From assembly GCA_029339195.1 (NCBI GenBank), contig JAPTJF010000410.1, positions 1-56,944 on the forward strand: DNA of 56,944 nucleotides. The letters are read 5' to 3'. The DNA is from Micractinium sp. NFX-FRZ. Taxonomy: Eukaryota; Chlorophyta; Trebouxiophyceae; Chlorellales; Chlorellaceae. Made by a program: the position numbers and the translations under genes. Numbering within the stretch: position 1 is the first letter of the stretch; the number at the start of each line of letters is the position of its first letter. Positions 9,271-20,800 of this stretch are shown here, piece after piece. Under the pieces are notes generated by a model. That model was not told the origin of the DNA, did not search any database, and was given only the letters and a program-made list of their open reading frames with translations.

Positions 9271-12200
9271 TCACATGAATCCATCCAGCCAGGCAGCCAC
9301 CTCCTGGTCATCCGTGACTGGGTCGTTGCTGACGGTACCATCGTGCCGCATGGCCAGCGTGGAAGGCGGCTGCGGTACCGCTGCCGCCGCTGGCGGAGCT
9401 GCTGCTGCTGCCGCCGCTGCTGCCGCCGCGGCGGCGGCCGCAGGTAGCTGCGCCGCTGCTGAACCTGGGGGCTGCACTTGCTGCCGCTGCTGCTGCGGCG
9501 GCGGAGGCGGCGGCGGCGCTGGCACGCCGCCCGCCCCGCTGGCAGCCAGCGCAGCGTCGGCCAGCTCAGCCTCCACGGCTGCCGCCAGGGAGGAGGCCTG
9601 GCGCTCCTGGGCACGCAGCATGGCCTGGCGCTCCTCGCTGCGCAGCACTGCCGGGCGCTCCTCGGCACGCAGCACTGAGGAGGCCTGCCGCTCCTCGGCG
9701 CGCAGCACCGCCAGGCGCTCCTGCCGCAGCACCTCGCCAAAATCGACTCGCTGGGCGGTGCGGGGCCCACCCGTGGGGTTTTCGGGGTCGACGTACCTGC
9801 AAAGTGGGGAGAATTAAGGTGGACAGAAAGGAAGGGATCATAAGGCAGTGGGAGGGGTGGTACTGCCGTGATACACATAAATGCAAGGTGGGGGGGAGCG
9901 CGGGGAGGGGAGGACGGGGTGAGGGTTGGGTCAGGGAGGGAAGACGGGAACAAGGGGCGGCGCAGAGGTTGGCGGGTGGGGAAGGGCAGAAGGCAGGCAG
10001 CCTCGCTCAGCACAGCCTGTCTCCAGAACAAACGCACCGAGCCTCCTGCCGCCCATCGACACGCCAATAGTCCAGCGCTCAGTCCCCATTGCACCTTTCC
10101 CTGTGCACCCCTCCCCTCTGTGTGTTGTTGACACCTCCGCTTCGGCCATCACTCTGGCACTCCAGGCAGCTACGACTCAGGCACCAGCGCATCCCTGCTC
10201 AAAACACAAACAAACTCACCGCCCATTGACGCGCTCGTACTCGAGCATGCAGTCGCCGATGGTGCCCGCCGCCTTGTTGCGCACCTTGCGCACCAGGATG
10301 GCCACCTGGGCAGCGGGTGGGGAGGGGGAGGGTTGGGCAAGAGTGCAAGTGTGGGGGGCGCAATGCGTACGCCAGAGTGATGACCTAAACGTTTTGGGGC
10401 GTTTGCGGCAGCAAGAGGTGTGAAGTGCAGCAAAGTATGGGAGTGGCCTCTTCCTTGCGCACAGGGCTGGGCTGTTGAGGGCTTATAACCCGCATTACCC
10501 GCCAGGCCTCGAGACAGTGGGGTGAGCGGTAGCCCGCCCACCAGCCACTCCTTGGCCCTCAGGCCCACCTGGTTCTGGTTGGGCGACTCGGGGTCCCTGT
10601 CGCGGTGCACCACAATGCCGTTGTCGGCCTTATTAATAAAGTGCGCTGAGCCGGAGATGTCGTACAGGTTGGGGGCCTGCCCCTTCCACTGCTGCATCTG
10701 GCGCGGGTGCGCCACAAACCAGACGTGCACGCCCGTGGTCTGTGGGTGCAGGGGAGTGGGGGGAGCGGGGAGTGGGGGGTGGGTTCGCGGGCGGGGGGAG
10801 TGGGGGTGCTGAGGACGGGCCGCTGCACCCCTTCTAGATGGGTGCCCATACCGTTTACACACTCACACCGTTGCTTGAAACCGTTTACACACTCACACCG
10901 TTGCTTGAAATGTAGTTGATTGATTGAATCATCCCGCACACCACGTCTCACCTCTCCTCATCCACACCATCACCCCGCGTTCAACGCTGCACAGACTGCT
11001 CAGCTTTGCTCATGGCTGTTGGCTCACAACTGCCGCACCCCTGGTCGCGCACCCCTTGTTTCCTGCAGGGCCAAGCCGAGCCAAGCCAAGCCAGGCCACA
11101 GCCACAGCTGCAGGCACGGCTGCTCACCTGTGCAAAGCGCTTCACTTTGGTCAGCATTTGGCTGACGTACTCGGTCTCGCTCATGGAGGCGGGGCGCTGG
11201 TGGTCCAGCTCGTTGTAGGGGTCGATGACCAGGCCGCGGATGCCGTAGCGGTACACAGCGGCGCGCGCCACGTCCAGCACCCAGTCCACGGCGGGCAGGG
11301 CGTCGTCCTCGTACCTGCAGGGAAAGGGGGCAGGGGAGGAGGCGCTGGGCGGACAGAGAGGGTCAGGATCTAGCAAGGGCACACAGCGGCGCGTGCCATA
11401 TCATAAAGCACCGGGCAGGGCGTCGTCCTCGTACCTGGCGCAGGGAGGGGGACGACAGGGGGAGGGGAGGGGCGGTAGGCAGACGGAGAGTGTCAGGTAG
11501 CGTCACTGTCAGCCCTGGGTGCCGTAGCGGAGCACAGGCACTCCCAGTCCGGCCCCTTGTCCAGCTCAGGGCTGGACAAGCACACACGCACACGCACCTG
11601 ACCAGGTGGAAGCGGTCGTCGATCCAGTCCAGCCCCTCATCCAGCTCGCGCTCGCTCATGCGCCGCACGCCCCGGGCGTAGGGCAGGTCGAAGAAGGGCT
11701 TGCCCACGTACTTCTCAACCAGCTGGCGGGCGTGGTCGGTGGCCTGTCATGGGATGGTGCAGGGTAGAGAGGGAGAGGCGCGGAGGCAGGGCCGTCGGTG
11801 GGCAGGCCGAACAAGGGCTCCTCATACAGGCCTCCTCCACTCTACCTCCTAATGCGCGTCCTCCACACCCCGGTCACTACCTTCTCTATGCAAAACCTGC
11901 CCGCTCATGGAGGCCTCCCCTGCCCCACCCTCCCCTCTTCAGCACCACCCCACACCCCTCCCCTCTTCACCACCACCCCACACCCCTGCCCCTCCCCACC
12001 TTCTTCTCCATCGAGCACATGGCAAAGCACCAGTCGTGCTGCTCCGCCAGGTTGGCCAGCAGCGCGTCAATCCACTCGCTCTTGCCGCTGTTGGGCACGC
12101 CCGTCACGATGGTCAGCTCGCCGGGCACCACCTGCGGGCAGGGTGAAGAGGACAAGGGGGTAGGTGGCGAAGCAATATGAAACAATTGAGAGGAGGGGCT

Positions 12201-15200
12201 GGGGCGGCCATGTCACATGGGCAGCTCGCCGGGGCGACATGCAGCAGGGTTGGAAAGGAGGGAGGAGGCGGTGGACGGCTAAAAGAACACGTGGAAGGGA
12301 GGTGGGGCGGCCCTCTTGAGGGGTCAGCTTGCCAGGGGCCACCTGGGAGTGGAGAGTGAGGGAAGGCGGTGGGAGAGGTGAGCGGTGAGCGGGCGGAGTG
12401 GCAGAGCTGTGGGATGGCCGCCGGGGGAGGGCAGGCGAGCGAGACAGTACGCAAGCTGCCATCCACTCGCCATCACCCCTGCAATCCTGCCACCCTGACC
12501 CAAAAAGTAGACTAACATCAACCAAGGCAGCATCACCGCACCCCCGCTGTTCCCTCCCTAGTGCGACGGTTCACTCCCTAGTGCGACACCCCCAGCCCAG
12601 CCCCACCTTGTAGAAAGAGTCCAGGGAGGGCCAGCCGGTGGACCGCCCCTGCCCGTCCTTGTGCTCCAGTCGGTAGTACTTCATGATGTCATCGTAGTAC
12701 TCGTGGAAGCTGCGGGGAAGGTGGGGGAAGGTGGCAGGCAGGTGGGTGGGTGGGAGGCAGCCGATGGTGTGGGGCAGCAGAGCCGATGGTGAGGGCGGGC
12801 ATGCAGTTGCTGGAAGGGGCGCCGTGCCCGCCGCCCCTGTGCACTCCAACATCGAGTTCCCTGCCGACCTCCACCATTGCCCTCCCCCGCAGCTGCCGCC
12901 CCTCCCCTTCCCTGCATCGCCATCTTGCCCCCGCACCCCACCCTGCTTACCGTAGCAGCCCTCGAATGGGGAAGGGCTCTGCGCTGTCCAGGAAGGCGCG
13001 CAGCATGGCGGGCCCATCCCTCATCAGTACCTCGTTGGCATCCTTGCGGTACCACCCAGGGTCCACCGCCAGCTGCAGCGCCTCTGCCCCAGCTTCCGCC
13101 GCAGCTTCCACCCCGCTGCTGCTGCCGCCGCCGCTTGCACCACCGCCGAAATCGCCCTCCCCCGAATCAAGCGCCTCCCCAGTAGGCAGGTCAACCGCCA
13201 GATCAGCGCCCGCCAGGTCAATCACCGCCAGGTCAGCGGCGCCCACTGCCACGTCAGCAGCCATGCTGTGCGGCACGCCGTACGCCACCCCTGCTGCCTC
13301 TGCTGCAAAGTGGTGGTCTTCGGCATTCAGCGGCCAGCGCACGCGCCAGCACCGCTCCCGCCCCAGCCGCCTCGCCAGCTCCTCAGCCAAGGCGTCGCCC
13401 GGGGCATCGTTGTCTGATGTAGGCAGAGGGAAGGCAGGGGCAGTTACGTAATGCATTCGTTGACAGGTGACGGGGGAGTACAAAGAAGGTGGGGTACTAC
13501 AAAGAACTTGCGTTCCTGCTTGCACCACCCCTCCGCTCACCCCCACACACACAAATCAGTCCAGACACCCACGCACCCACCCACCCGCACACCCACCTGT
13601 GGCGATGACCACCTTGGAGGCGGCGTCCAGCCAGGCGCGGCAGTTCCACAGGTAGGAAAACTTGGTGTCCTTGTCGGCGGGGGGCACCTCGCCCTCCTTC
13701 ACCCGAGCGGGCGCACCGTCTGGCACCTGCAGTGGAAAGCGGAGGCAGCGAAGGGGCCGGGAGTGGGCAGGATGGAGAGGAGCAATGGACAGGCACCACA
13801 GGCGTTGAGCAAGGGGCACTTTGATGCGTGTGCTGGCTGGAGCTGCGCAACCGCAAGGCCGCTGCCTGCTGCCGGACACCTCTTGCCACGCTGGCAGGGT
13901 GCTGGTCTGGCAATGAGCTGGGATGGGGGCCCACGACCCTGCTCTGCACTTCTTCTCACACTCATGCTGCATTCACCGGCACCACGTTGTGCATTCCCGC
14001 CTCCCACCCAGCGCCAGCGCTCCCCGCTGCACTGACCCACGCTACGTGCCAGAAACACACGATACTCGTGGGTGCACATGACACAGCTGGCCATGTACGA
14101 CAGCGCGCTCACCGACACCACGTTGCGCACCCCCGCCTCCTCAAGCGCCAGCTTGTCCATCTCCCCCTCCACTATCACAATGTCGGCCACCCCCACAATG
14201 TCGTCCAGACCAAACAGAACCTTCTCTGCGCCCTTGACCTGCGGGCGGGAGAGAGCCGGGGGGAAATTTGAGGGTGCATTGGGCGGTGCGGCGGACGCTG
14301 GGGCCGCGACACCTGCAGCCTGCAGTTGAGATCATGTGTTGAAAAGCTGCAGGGACTAGACTGCACCTGCGGCCTGCCTGCTCCAGCAGCTTCTGTGCCA
14401 GGGGGTCCGTCGGCCCCAGCGCCCCCACTCACTCCACCCTGCCAGCTCACCTGCCAGAACTTCTTCCCCGCCGTGGCCCGGTACTTGATGTTCACCAGCT
14501 GCCCGTCCCTGCAGGCCGGGAGGGGGCATGAGAGGGCGGTGGGGCAGGGGAGGGCGAGGAGCAGGGGATTGGGGGCTGGCGGGGGCACAGGAGTGAGGGG
14601 GCAAAGGTCCCCAAGCAGAGGTGGCGCAGAAAGTGTCTCTGCTCTGCCACGTACAACCACCATGGGGGCGCCCACCTGCAGTGCATGCTGCGGTACATGG
14701 CGTGTCAATACCCACACGGCGCACCCTGTGCCTACCTGAAGTAAGGGAAGGCGATGGCAGTGGACCCATCCCCCAGCGTCTCCTGGGCCACCCCGTTGCG
14801 CTCCAGAGTGGCGGCGCTGATGCTGCGCCTCCCAAAGAAGTCAAGCACCTGCGCAGAGGGATCACGGCGGGGGGGAAGGTATGGGATGTGGGGCAGCAGG
14901 GCAGGTCGCGGTGGCCGAGGTGGCGACCGGCAGGAAGCGGATGCGGCCAGGGACGGGAGGCGGGGCCCTGTGGTGGCCAAGAAGACGAGCGGGCACAGAG
15001 GCAGGAGGGCGCTGGCAGGGCGGCCACACGGGGCCCTCAAAGCTGGCAGCGTAATGCAGCGCAGCACGCGCAGCATGCGCAGCACAGCACAGCACAGCAC
15101 AGCGCGGCACAGCACAGCAGGCACCTCGGGTGAGAGCTCCGCATCAAACTTGGGGTTGGGCCGCAGCGGGGACTCGTCCTTGCGCTTGCGCATCGCCGTC

Positions 15201-17005
15201 ACCGCAAAGCCTGGGGGGGAGGAACGAAGCACGGCGGGCGAGGCAAGAGTGGGGTGGTGAGGAGGCAGAGCGGCAGGCAAGGGTGTTGAGCAGGCAGAGG
15301 GACAGGCAGGGGTGGAGAGGGGGGATACAGCCGAACTCCCAGTTCATACCCGGTCAGTGTGCCTGACCCTCCCCTCTCCCTTGGCCGATTCCACCCTCTC
15401 CGACATCTCTCCCATGGCTCTATCACCTCACACACTCCCTCACCCCACCCCATGCAACTGTACCCCTGAATCATGCCCGGTGCGCCTTGCTGCTGTTGCC
15501 CTACCATGCCACCCCGCCATCTTCCCGACACCCCAACACTCCTCCCCACCCACACCCCTCCACCTGCACCACTCCACCTGGACCCTCACCTGCATCATTG
15601 GTGTACGCCCGGTACGCCTTGCTGCTGCCCTGCCGCGTGTTCACGACCCCCGTCCACCCGCACTTGGCGCGGAAGCAGTTCCACAGCGCAGCCTCGCTCC
15701 CCTCCTCTATCGTCACGCTCAGGCTCTTCTCGCCTGCGTGGTGGGGTGGGGTGCAGGGGGGCGGGCGGAGGGATGGCGCGGGCAGGGGCGGGCAGCGGAG
15801 TGAATGCCAAGGTGCAGCAGGGTGGCAGCTGCAGCGGCACCGTACCGTAAACGCCCTGCGCAGACCACCGCAGCTGTGGCTGGTGGTGCATGTCCTGCTT
15901 TTTTCTGCGCAAACTGCCCCCCTGTGGTAGGACTCAACAATGAAGCCCACCCTCCAAGCCCGGGATCGCCAAGAGCAGGCTGGCCCGTTCCCCATCGCTC
16001 ACTCTTGTCCCCTCCTAGGCACTCTGGGCAGAGGAGGTGGTTGTAGGTGCCGGGGGCATACTGTGGCAGCCGGATCTTGCGCTCATTCAGCAGATCACGG
16101 ATGGAGGCCCGAGGGGGGGCCACCGGCTGCTGCCGCTGCTGCCGCTGCTGGAAGAACGGGCCACCGCCCTGCTGCTGCTGCTGCTGCGCCGCCGCCCGCC
16201 ACTGCGCCCGACGCTCCTCGAATGCAGAGGGGCCCGCCAGCTGGCTGCTGCTGGGTGACGTGCGCTCCAACGGTTCCCCAAACTCCCCATCCTGCTGCTG
16301 CCACTGCTGCGCCGCCGCCGTCGTCTCTGCCTGCCGCTGCGCGCGCCACGACGGCACGTATGCGCCCTGCTGCTGCACCGTCGCCTGCTGCTGCTGCTGC
16401 TGCTGCTGTGGCGGCGGCGGCGCGGCGCCCGCCTGCGGCTGCGGCTCCGGCTGCTGCGCCTGCTGCAGTGCCTGCTGTGCAGGCGCGCCACCCAGCCGCC
16501 GCTGCTCCTGCAGCTGAGCCCAGTGCTCTGCCCCGCCCTCCAACACCGCTGCCTGCTTGGTGGCAACCAGGGCTGCTAGGTGCTGCAGTGCCTCCCTGCC
16601 GGCGCCATACTTTGCAAGCACCAGGCTCTGCAGCTCGTCTGTGCTGATGCCCAGTGCCGCCAGCTGTGCAGGCTGCCCACGCACGCTCCACAGCCGCTGC
16701 TTGCTTTCCTCCAAGTGCGCCTGCAGTGCCGCCATTTTGGCTGCCACTACGTCTTGCAGCATGGCAAGCTGCCTGGGAGACCAGGAGGCAGGCGCCGCTG
16801 CTGCCACTGCCCGCTCCAGGTCTGCTGCACTGAGAGGCCACATGCTGCCGCTGCTGCTGCTGCTGCTGCTGCCGTCGCCAGCCTGGCTGGCAAAGCCAGC
16901 TGAACTGACGCTGTCAGGGGGGCTACTGCCGTTGCCGTTGCCCTCATGCAGCGCGGCCGCCAGCGGCGCCAAGCGTCGGTGCAGGCCTGCAGGCCGGGCG
17001 GGCAT
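9271..17005 (-). CDS. TWINKLE-type organellar DNA primase-helicase
   Basis: Fifteen exons: 17005-16003, 15733-15590, 15210-15125, 14848-14736, 14508-14451, 14238-14113, 13726-13597, 13413-12951, 12709-12607, 12131-12000, 11743-11598, 11314-11128, 10739-10569, 10305-10220, 9796-9271; phases join throughout to 1157 aa. Order: Gln/Ala-rich N-terminus (~310 residues, leader-like start), primase zinc ribbon (LLCPECLGGDK ... WNCFRAKCGWTG), TOPRIM (VEGEMDKLALEEAG, IATDNDAPGDALAEELARRLG split as in plants), then RecA-type helicase with Walker A GVPNSGKSEW, Walker B GLVIDPYNELDHQR, VWFVAHPRQM and DISGSAHFINKADNGIVVHR. It closely follows the Arabidopsis TWINKLE protein, which primes and unwinds mitochondrial/plastid DNA. 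Odd: an ~87-residue insert in the TOPRIM region and a ~150-residue C-terminal tail with VLRAEERQ repeats and poly-Ala. Confidence 0.95.
10851..10910. repeat. perfect 30-bp tandem duplication in TWINKLE intron 12
   Basis: The unit beginning ccgtttacacactcacaccg at 10851 is repeated without a mismatch at 10881, indicating a very recent duplication. Confidence 0.95.
11379..11448 (-). repeat. copy of TWINKLE exon 12 start plus acceptor, in intron 11
   Basis: About 70 bp resembling 11252-11324. The 26 bases 11412-11437 are identical to 11292-11317 and keep the AG acceptor followed by GTACGAGGACGAC, so this copy is a potential cryptic acceptor. Confidence 0.9.
12220..12350 (-). repeat. two decayed copies of TWINKLE exon 10 start, in intron 9
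   Basis: Copies at 12220-12248 and 12322-12350 resemble 12111-12140. The second reads CCCAG then GTGGCCCCTGGCAAGCTGAC, i.e. VAPGKLT beside the real VVPGELT. Confidence 0.8.
13974..14020 (-). repeat. decayed copy of TWINKLE exon 6 end plus donor, in intron 6
   Basis: The plus-strand phrase caccggcaccacgttgtgca and the following bases align with caccgacaccacgttgcgca at 14110 onward, including the donor position. Confidence 0.8.
15051..15122. repeat. CAGCA simple-sequence tract in TWINKLE intron 3
   Basis: Runs of cagca/cagcg repeats, about 70 bp, ending at the exon 3 donor. Likely replication slippage. Confidence 0.7.
15458..15512 (-). repeat. decayed copy of TWINKLE exon 2 end, in intron 2
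   Basis: The copy matches 15583-15640 with small gaps; the longest exact run is cgccttgctgctg. It lies inside the intron in the same orientation. Confidence 0.8.
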
Positions 17006-17819
17006 CAGGCAGGCGGGCTCGGGCGTAGCACGGCATGCTGATTGCGGTGGCGGAAAGGAGCGGCCAGACTTTCACGGGCAGCTCAACACAGCACAGCAAG
17101 CATTCAAACAGGAACTTGAGGCCTGTGTTCCAGTGCCCACCTGATCGGGCCGTCGCCACAGCAGGTGTTGCACGGCCGGCGGCGGCCAAGCCAGCCGCCT
17201 GCTGCAACAGGTTTACTGCACGCTGCCGCATGGCTGGCAGCAGTGCCGCTGCCGCCGCTGCTGGCGGCGGGCGTGCCGCTGCCTGCCGTCTGCCGCCTTG
17301 TCGCGCGCCCCTGTCGGCTGTGAGCGACCACCCACACTGTAAACTGCTGGGTGAGGCGGTGCTCAGCCGCTCAGGGCGCATACCAGGCGCGCCGCCGCTA
17401 AGCCGTGCCGGCCGGCTCCTGCCGGGCTTCTGTCAAGTTGGAACGCTCACAGTGGAGGTTGAGATTATAACGGGTTGGTAGCTGGGTTAATTGAGGAGCT
17501 CTGGGAGGGGTGCGGAAGGGTGGCACTCTGCAGCACCTGCAGCCTCCCCGCGCGTCAAGATTATTGCTGCGGTATTAGGCAGCGCAGTGACATATGCACA
17601 CCCTCGTTTCGTCATACAAGCAGAATGCTGCCAGCGTGTCCGCGCGCCAAAACTGGTTCCAGGCCTCCCAAGTCGCATATCGCTGCAGCCATTGCCAGTA
17701 GCATCTGCATCGCTTGCACTCGCATCCAACAGAGCTTCTCCCGCCCTAGCCGCCCCTGATCAGAGATTGACTTGCCCAGCCCGGTTCAGCTCCATCGGCG
17801 GTAGCAGCGCGGGGCAAGC
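17006..17819. promoter_or_regulatory. shared divergent promoter region, TWINKLE / CCT1
   Basis: This 814 bp region separates two divergent starts, TWINKLE on minus and CCT1 on plus. It must hold both promoters and 5' UTRs. The middle (17480-17720) is less GC-rich than its flanks. No TATA box or clear motif can be singled out. Confidence 0.5.
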
Positions 17820-20800
17820 ATGGCGGGAGCTGCTGGACCGCAGCTACAATTGCAGGGCGAGCGGACGAGCGGGCAGGACGTGCGGCAGCAGAATGCCACG
17901 GCGGTGCTGGCGGTGGCCAACATCTTGAAAACCAGCCTGGGGCCGGTGGGGCTGGACAAGGTGAGCCCATGGGGCGCGACAGCAGCGGGCGGGGGAGTGA
18001 GCATTGGAAGGTCGCCGGCTTGATCGCTCCCGCTTGCCTCTTTTCGCTGCCTGAGCAGATGCTGGTGGACGACATTGGCGATGTGACCATCACCAACGAC
18101 GGCGCTACCATCCTGAAGCTGCTGGAGGTGGAGCACCCCGCCGCCAAGGTGGGCGGCAGCGGGAGCGGCGGGAGCAAGTGGCGGTTGCGTGCGGCCGGGC
18201 TGCTGTGCGACTGTGGAGCAACAGAGCAGCGGGAGCAAGTGCAGAATGGCAACAGGCCCACCCAGGCAGCCAGGCAGCGAGCAGCTAGAACTTGCGCCGC
18301 TAGCCGCCGCTGGCAGCGGTCGCCTGCCCTTCTCTGACGCTCTGCCTGCGCCTGTGCCGCTGCATTGTGCTGCCTGCTGCAGATCCTAGTCGAGCTTGCC
18401 GAGCTCCAAGATCAAGAGGTGGGATGCAGTCTCAGCTGCCAAGTGGTGGCAGCCATGGCAGGCACACAATTGGGCAACCTTGTAGCTTTGGGCGGTCAGC
18501 CGGGCCAGCAGGCCCACGATGGCTGGACATGCGGAGCAGCACCAGCAGCCGTATTCTAACAGCGGGCAGCTGGACATTCAGTGGGCATTCAGACAGTGGG
18601 CATTCAGCAGCTAGGGCAGCCAGTGACCAAAGCCGACATCTTGTCTGTCTGCACCTGTGTTTCAACCTGCGCCGGCAACACTCCCCAGCACCCACGTGGA
18701 GCACCCACCTGCCACCCTTGGGCCACGCATGCACCCGGCCCAGCACCCACTTGCCGTTTACGCCGCTCCTCTCTCACCTTGCCACAGGTGGGGGACGGCA
18801 CCACCTCCGTTGTGATTGTTGCCTCCGAGCTGCTGCGCCGTGCCAACGAGCTGGTGCGGGCCAAGATCCACCCCACCTCCATCATCAGCGGTTACCGCAT
18901 GGCCATGCGCGAGGTGAGGCACAGCAGGCACAGCGTGGGGCACAGCACGGGGGCAGCAGGGACAGCACAGGCGTGGACAGCACAGGGAGCAGAGCTAGGG
19001 AACATGTGGTGCCTCTGCGGGCTGCAGTACTGTCACCTCTTCCGTGGCTGCTGCCACCACCGTGCCCCCGCTCCTGAGCCTCCTTGCAGCACACACCCGC
19101 TCACCGCATCACACAGCACCAATAGCTAGTTTTCAAGCGCTGCCCTGCGTCGTCCTTAACTCCGCCCTTTCCTGCCCTCCCCCTCTCCTCCCTCCCCCCA
19201 GGCCTGCAAGTACCTCACTGAGCACCTCTCCATCCCCACCTCCAGCCTGGGCACCGAGACGCTCATGGCTGCAGCCAAGACCGCCATGAGCTCCAAAATC
19301 GTGGGCGCCGACTCCGACTTCTTTGGCAAGATTGTGGTGGAGGCGGTGACCGCGGTGCGCAGCGAGAACGAGGACACCGGCAGGTGAGCACCCTTGATGG
19401 CTTCGATCACGTGGCGGATGGGTTGTTTGTGGTGGTCGCAGTGATTGCGGGGTGCCGTGAAGATGAGGACACCGGCAGGTGGGTGCAGGACAAACATTAG
19501 GATTGCAGAGTGGTGGGGTGGGGGCCGTGGGGGATGCTGTGGCCGCGGTGCGCACAGCAAGAGTGAGGGCGCGCGCAGGAGCGAGGTTGGTAATGTGCTG
19601 CACCCCTGGTTGCATTGCTCAGCCTCTGCTCTGCCTCTGCCCTCATCTCAACCTCACCATGCCCTCATTCCCTCGACCTTGGTGGCGGCTGCAGGGTGCG
19701 CTACCCCGTGAGCGCCATCAACATCCTGAAGGCGCACGGCAAGAGCGCGCGCGACAGCCGCATGCTGGACGGTTACGCGCTCAACCTGGGGCGCGCGGCG
19801 CAGGTGGGGGGCGCATGGCGAGGCCAGGGCGCATGCCGGGGGCTGCGCTGCTATGTAGCTGTGCTAAGGCATCGCTGGTGCGTCCCTTGCTCGCCAACCT
19901 GGCACTGCTGTTGGTTTGCCCGCCATGTAAACAACTCCTTGTTGACATCGCTACTGCATGACGTGTCTGGCCATTGCAGGGGATGCCCAAGAATGTGAAG
20001 AATGCGCGCATCGCGTGCCTGGACATGAACCTGCAGAAGGCGCGCATGCACTTTGGCGTGCAGGTGAGGCAGCTGGAACGTGGGGGGGCAGTTGCAGGGC
20101 ACTGGGGCAAGGTGTGTGTGGAGCGGGGGCTCTGGTGGGCCAAGCGTTCGGGTCAAGTGTGGATGCATGTCTCACCTGCCAACTCTGCATCACCTGTTTC
20201 CCACCCTGCCTCCCCATCCTCCTCGTCCTTCTTCCGCTCCCAGGTGCTGGTCGCCGACCCCTCCTGACCCACACCTGCCTCCCCACCTCCTCTTCCTTCC
20301 TCAATCCCTGCTCTCCTGCTCCTCTCCTGACCCCACCCTGCCTCCCCTTCCTCTTCTCCCCTTCATCTTCCCCGCCCCAGGTGCTGGTCACCGACCCTAA
20401 GGAGCTGGAGCTGATCCGGCAGCGGGAGCTGGACATCACGCGGGAGCGCATCCAGAAGATCATCGACGCGGGTGGGTGGGTGGGTGATGAGGGGGGACCC
20501 GGCAGGATGGGCTAAAATGCCTAAAATGGGGTAGGGGGGTGGGGGGGGGGTGCGACGTGGATGGGAGTGTGCATGGCAGGCGTGGGCCCATGTTTGCCCA
20601 GGGAAGCTGCGACCAAGTGCCCACGTCCTCGCACTTCTGGATGCCACCCTGCCACCCTTACCACGCTGTCTCCCTGCAACCCTCCCACGCCCTCGCTCTC
20701 CTCGCTCCCTCCCTGCCATTCTCACCGCGCTGTCTCCTGCGCCCCTCACACCCCCGTGCACTACGCGCCTTCCCTCCTCCTGCCCCCCGCCCCCGCCCCC

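Noticed and set aside
14732..15280. Minus-strand frame through TWINKLE introns 3 as a single large exon
   Set aside because: It would insert low-complexity sequence between conserved TWINKLE segments; the GT-AG junctions at 15125 and 14848 restore homology exactly.
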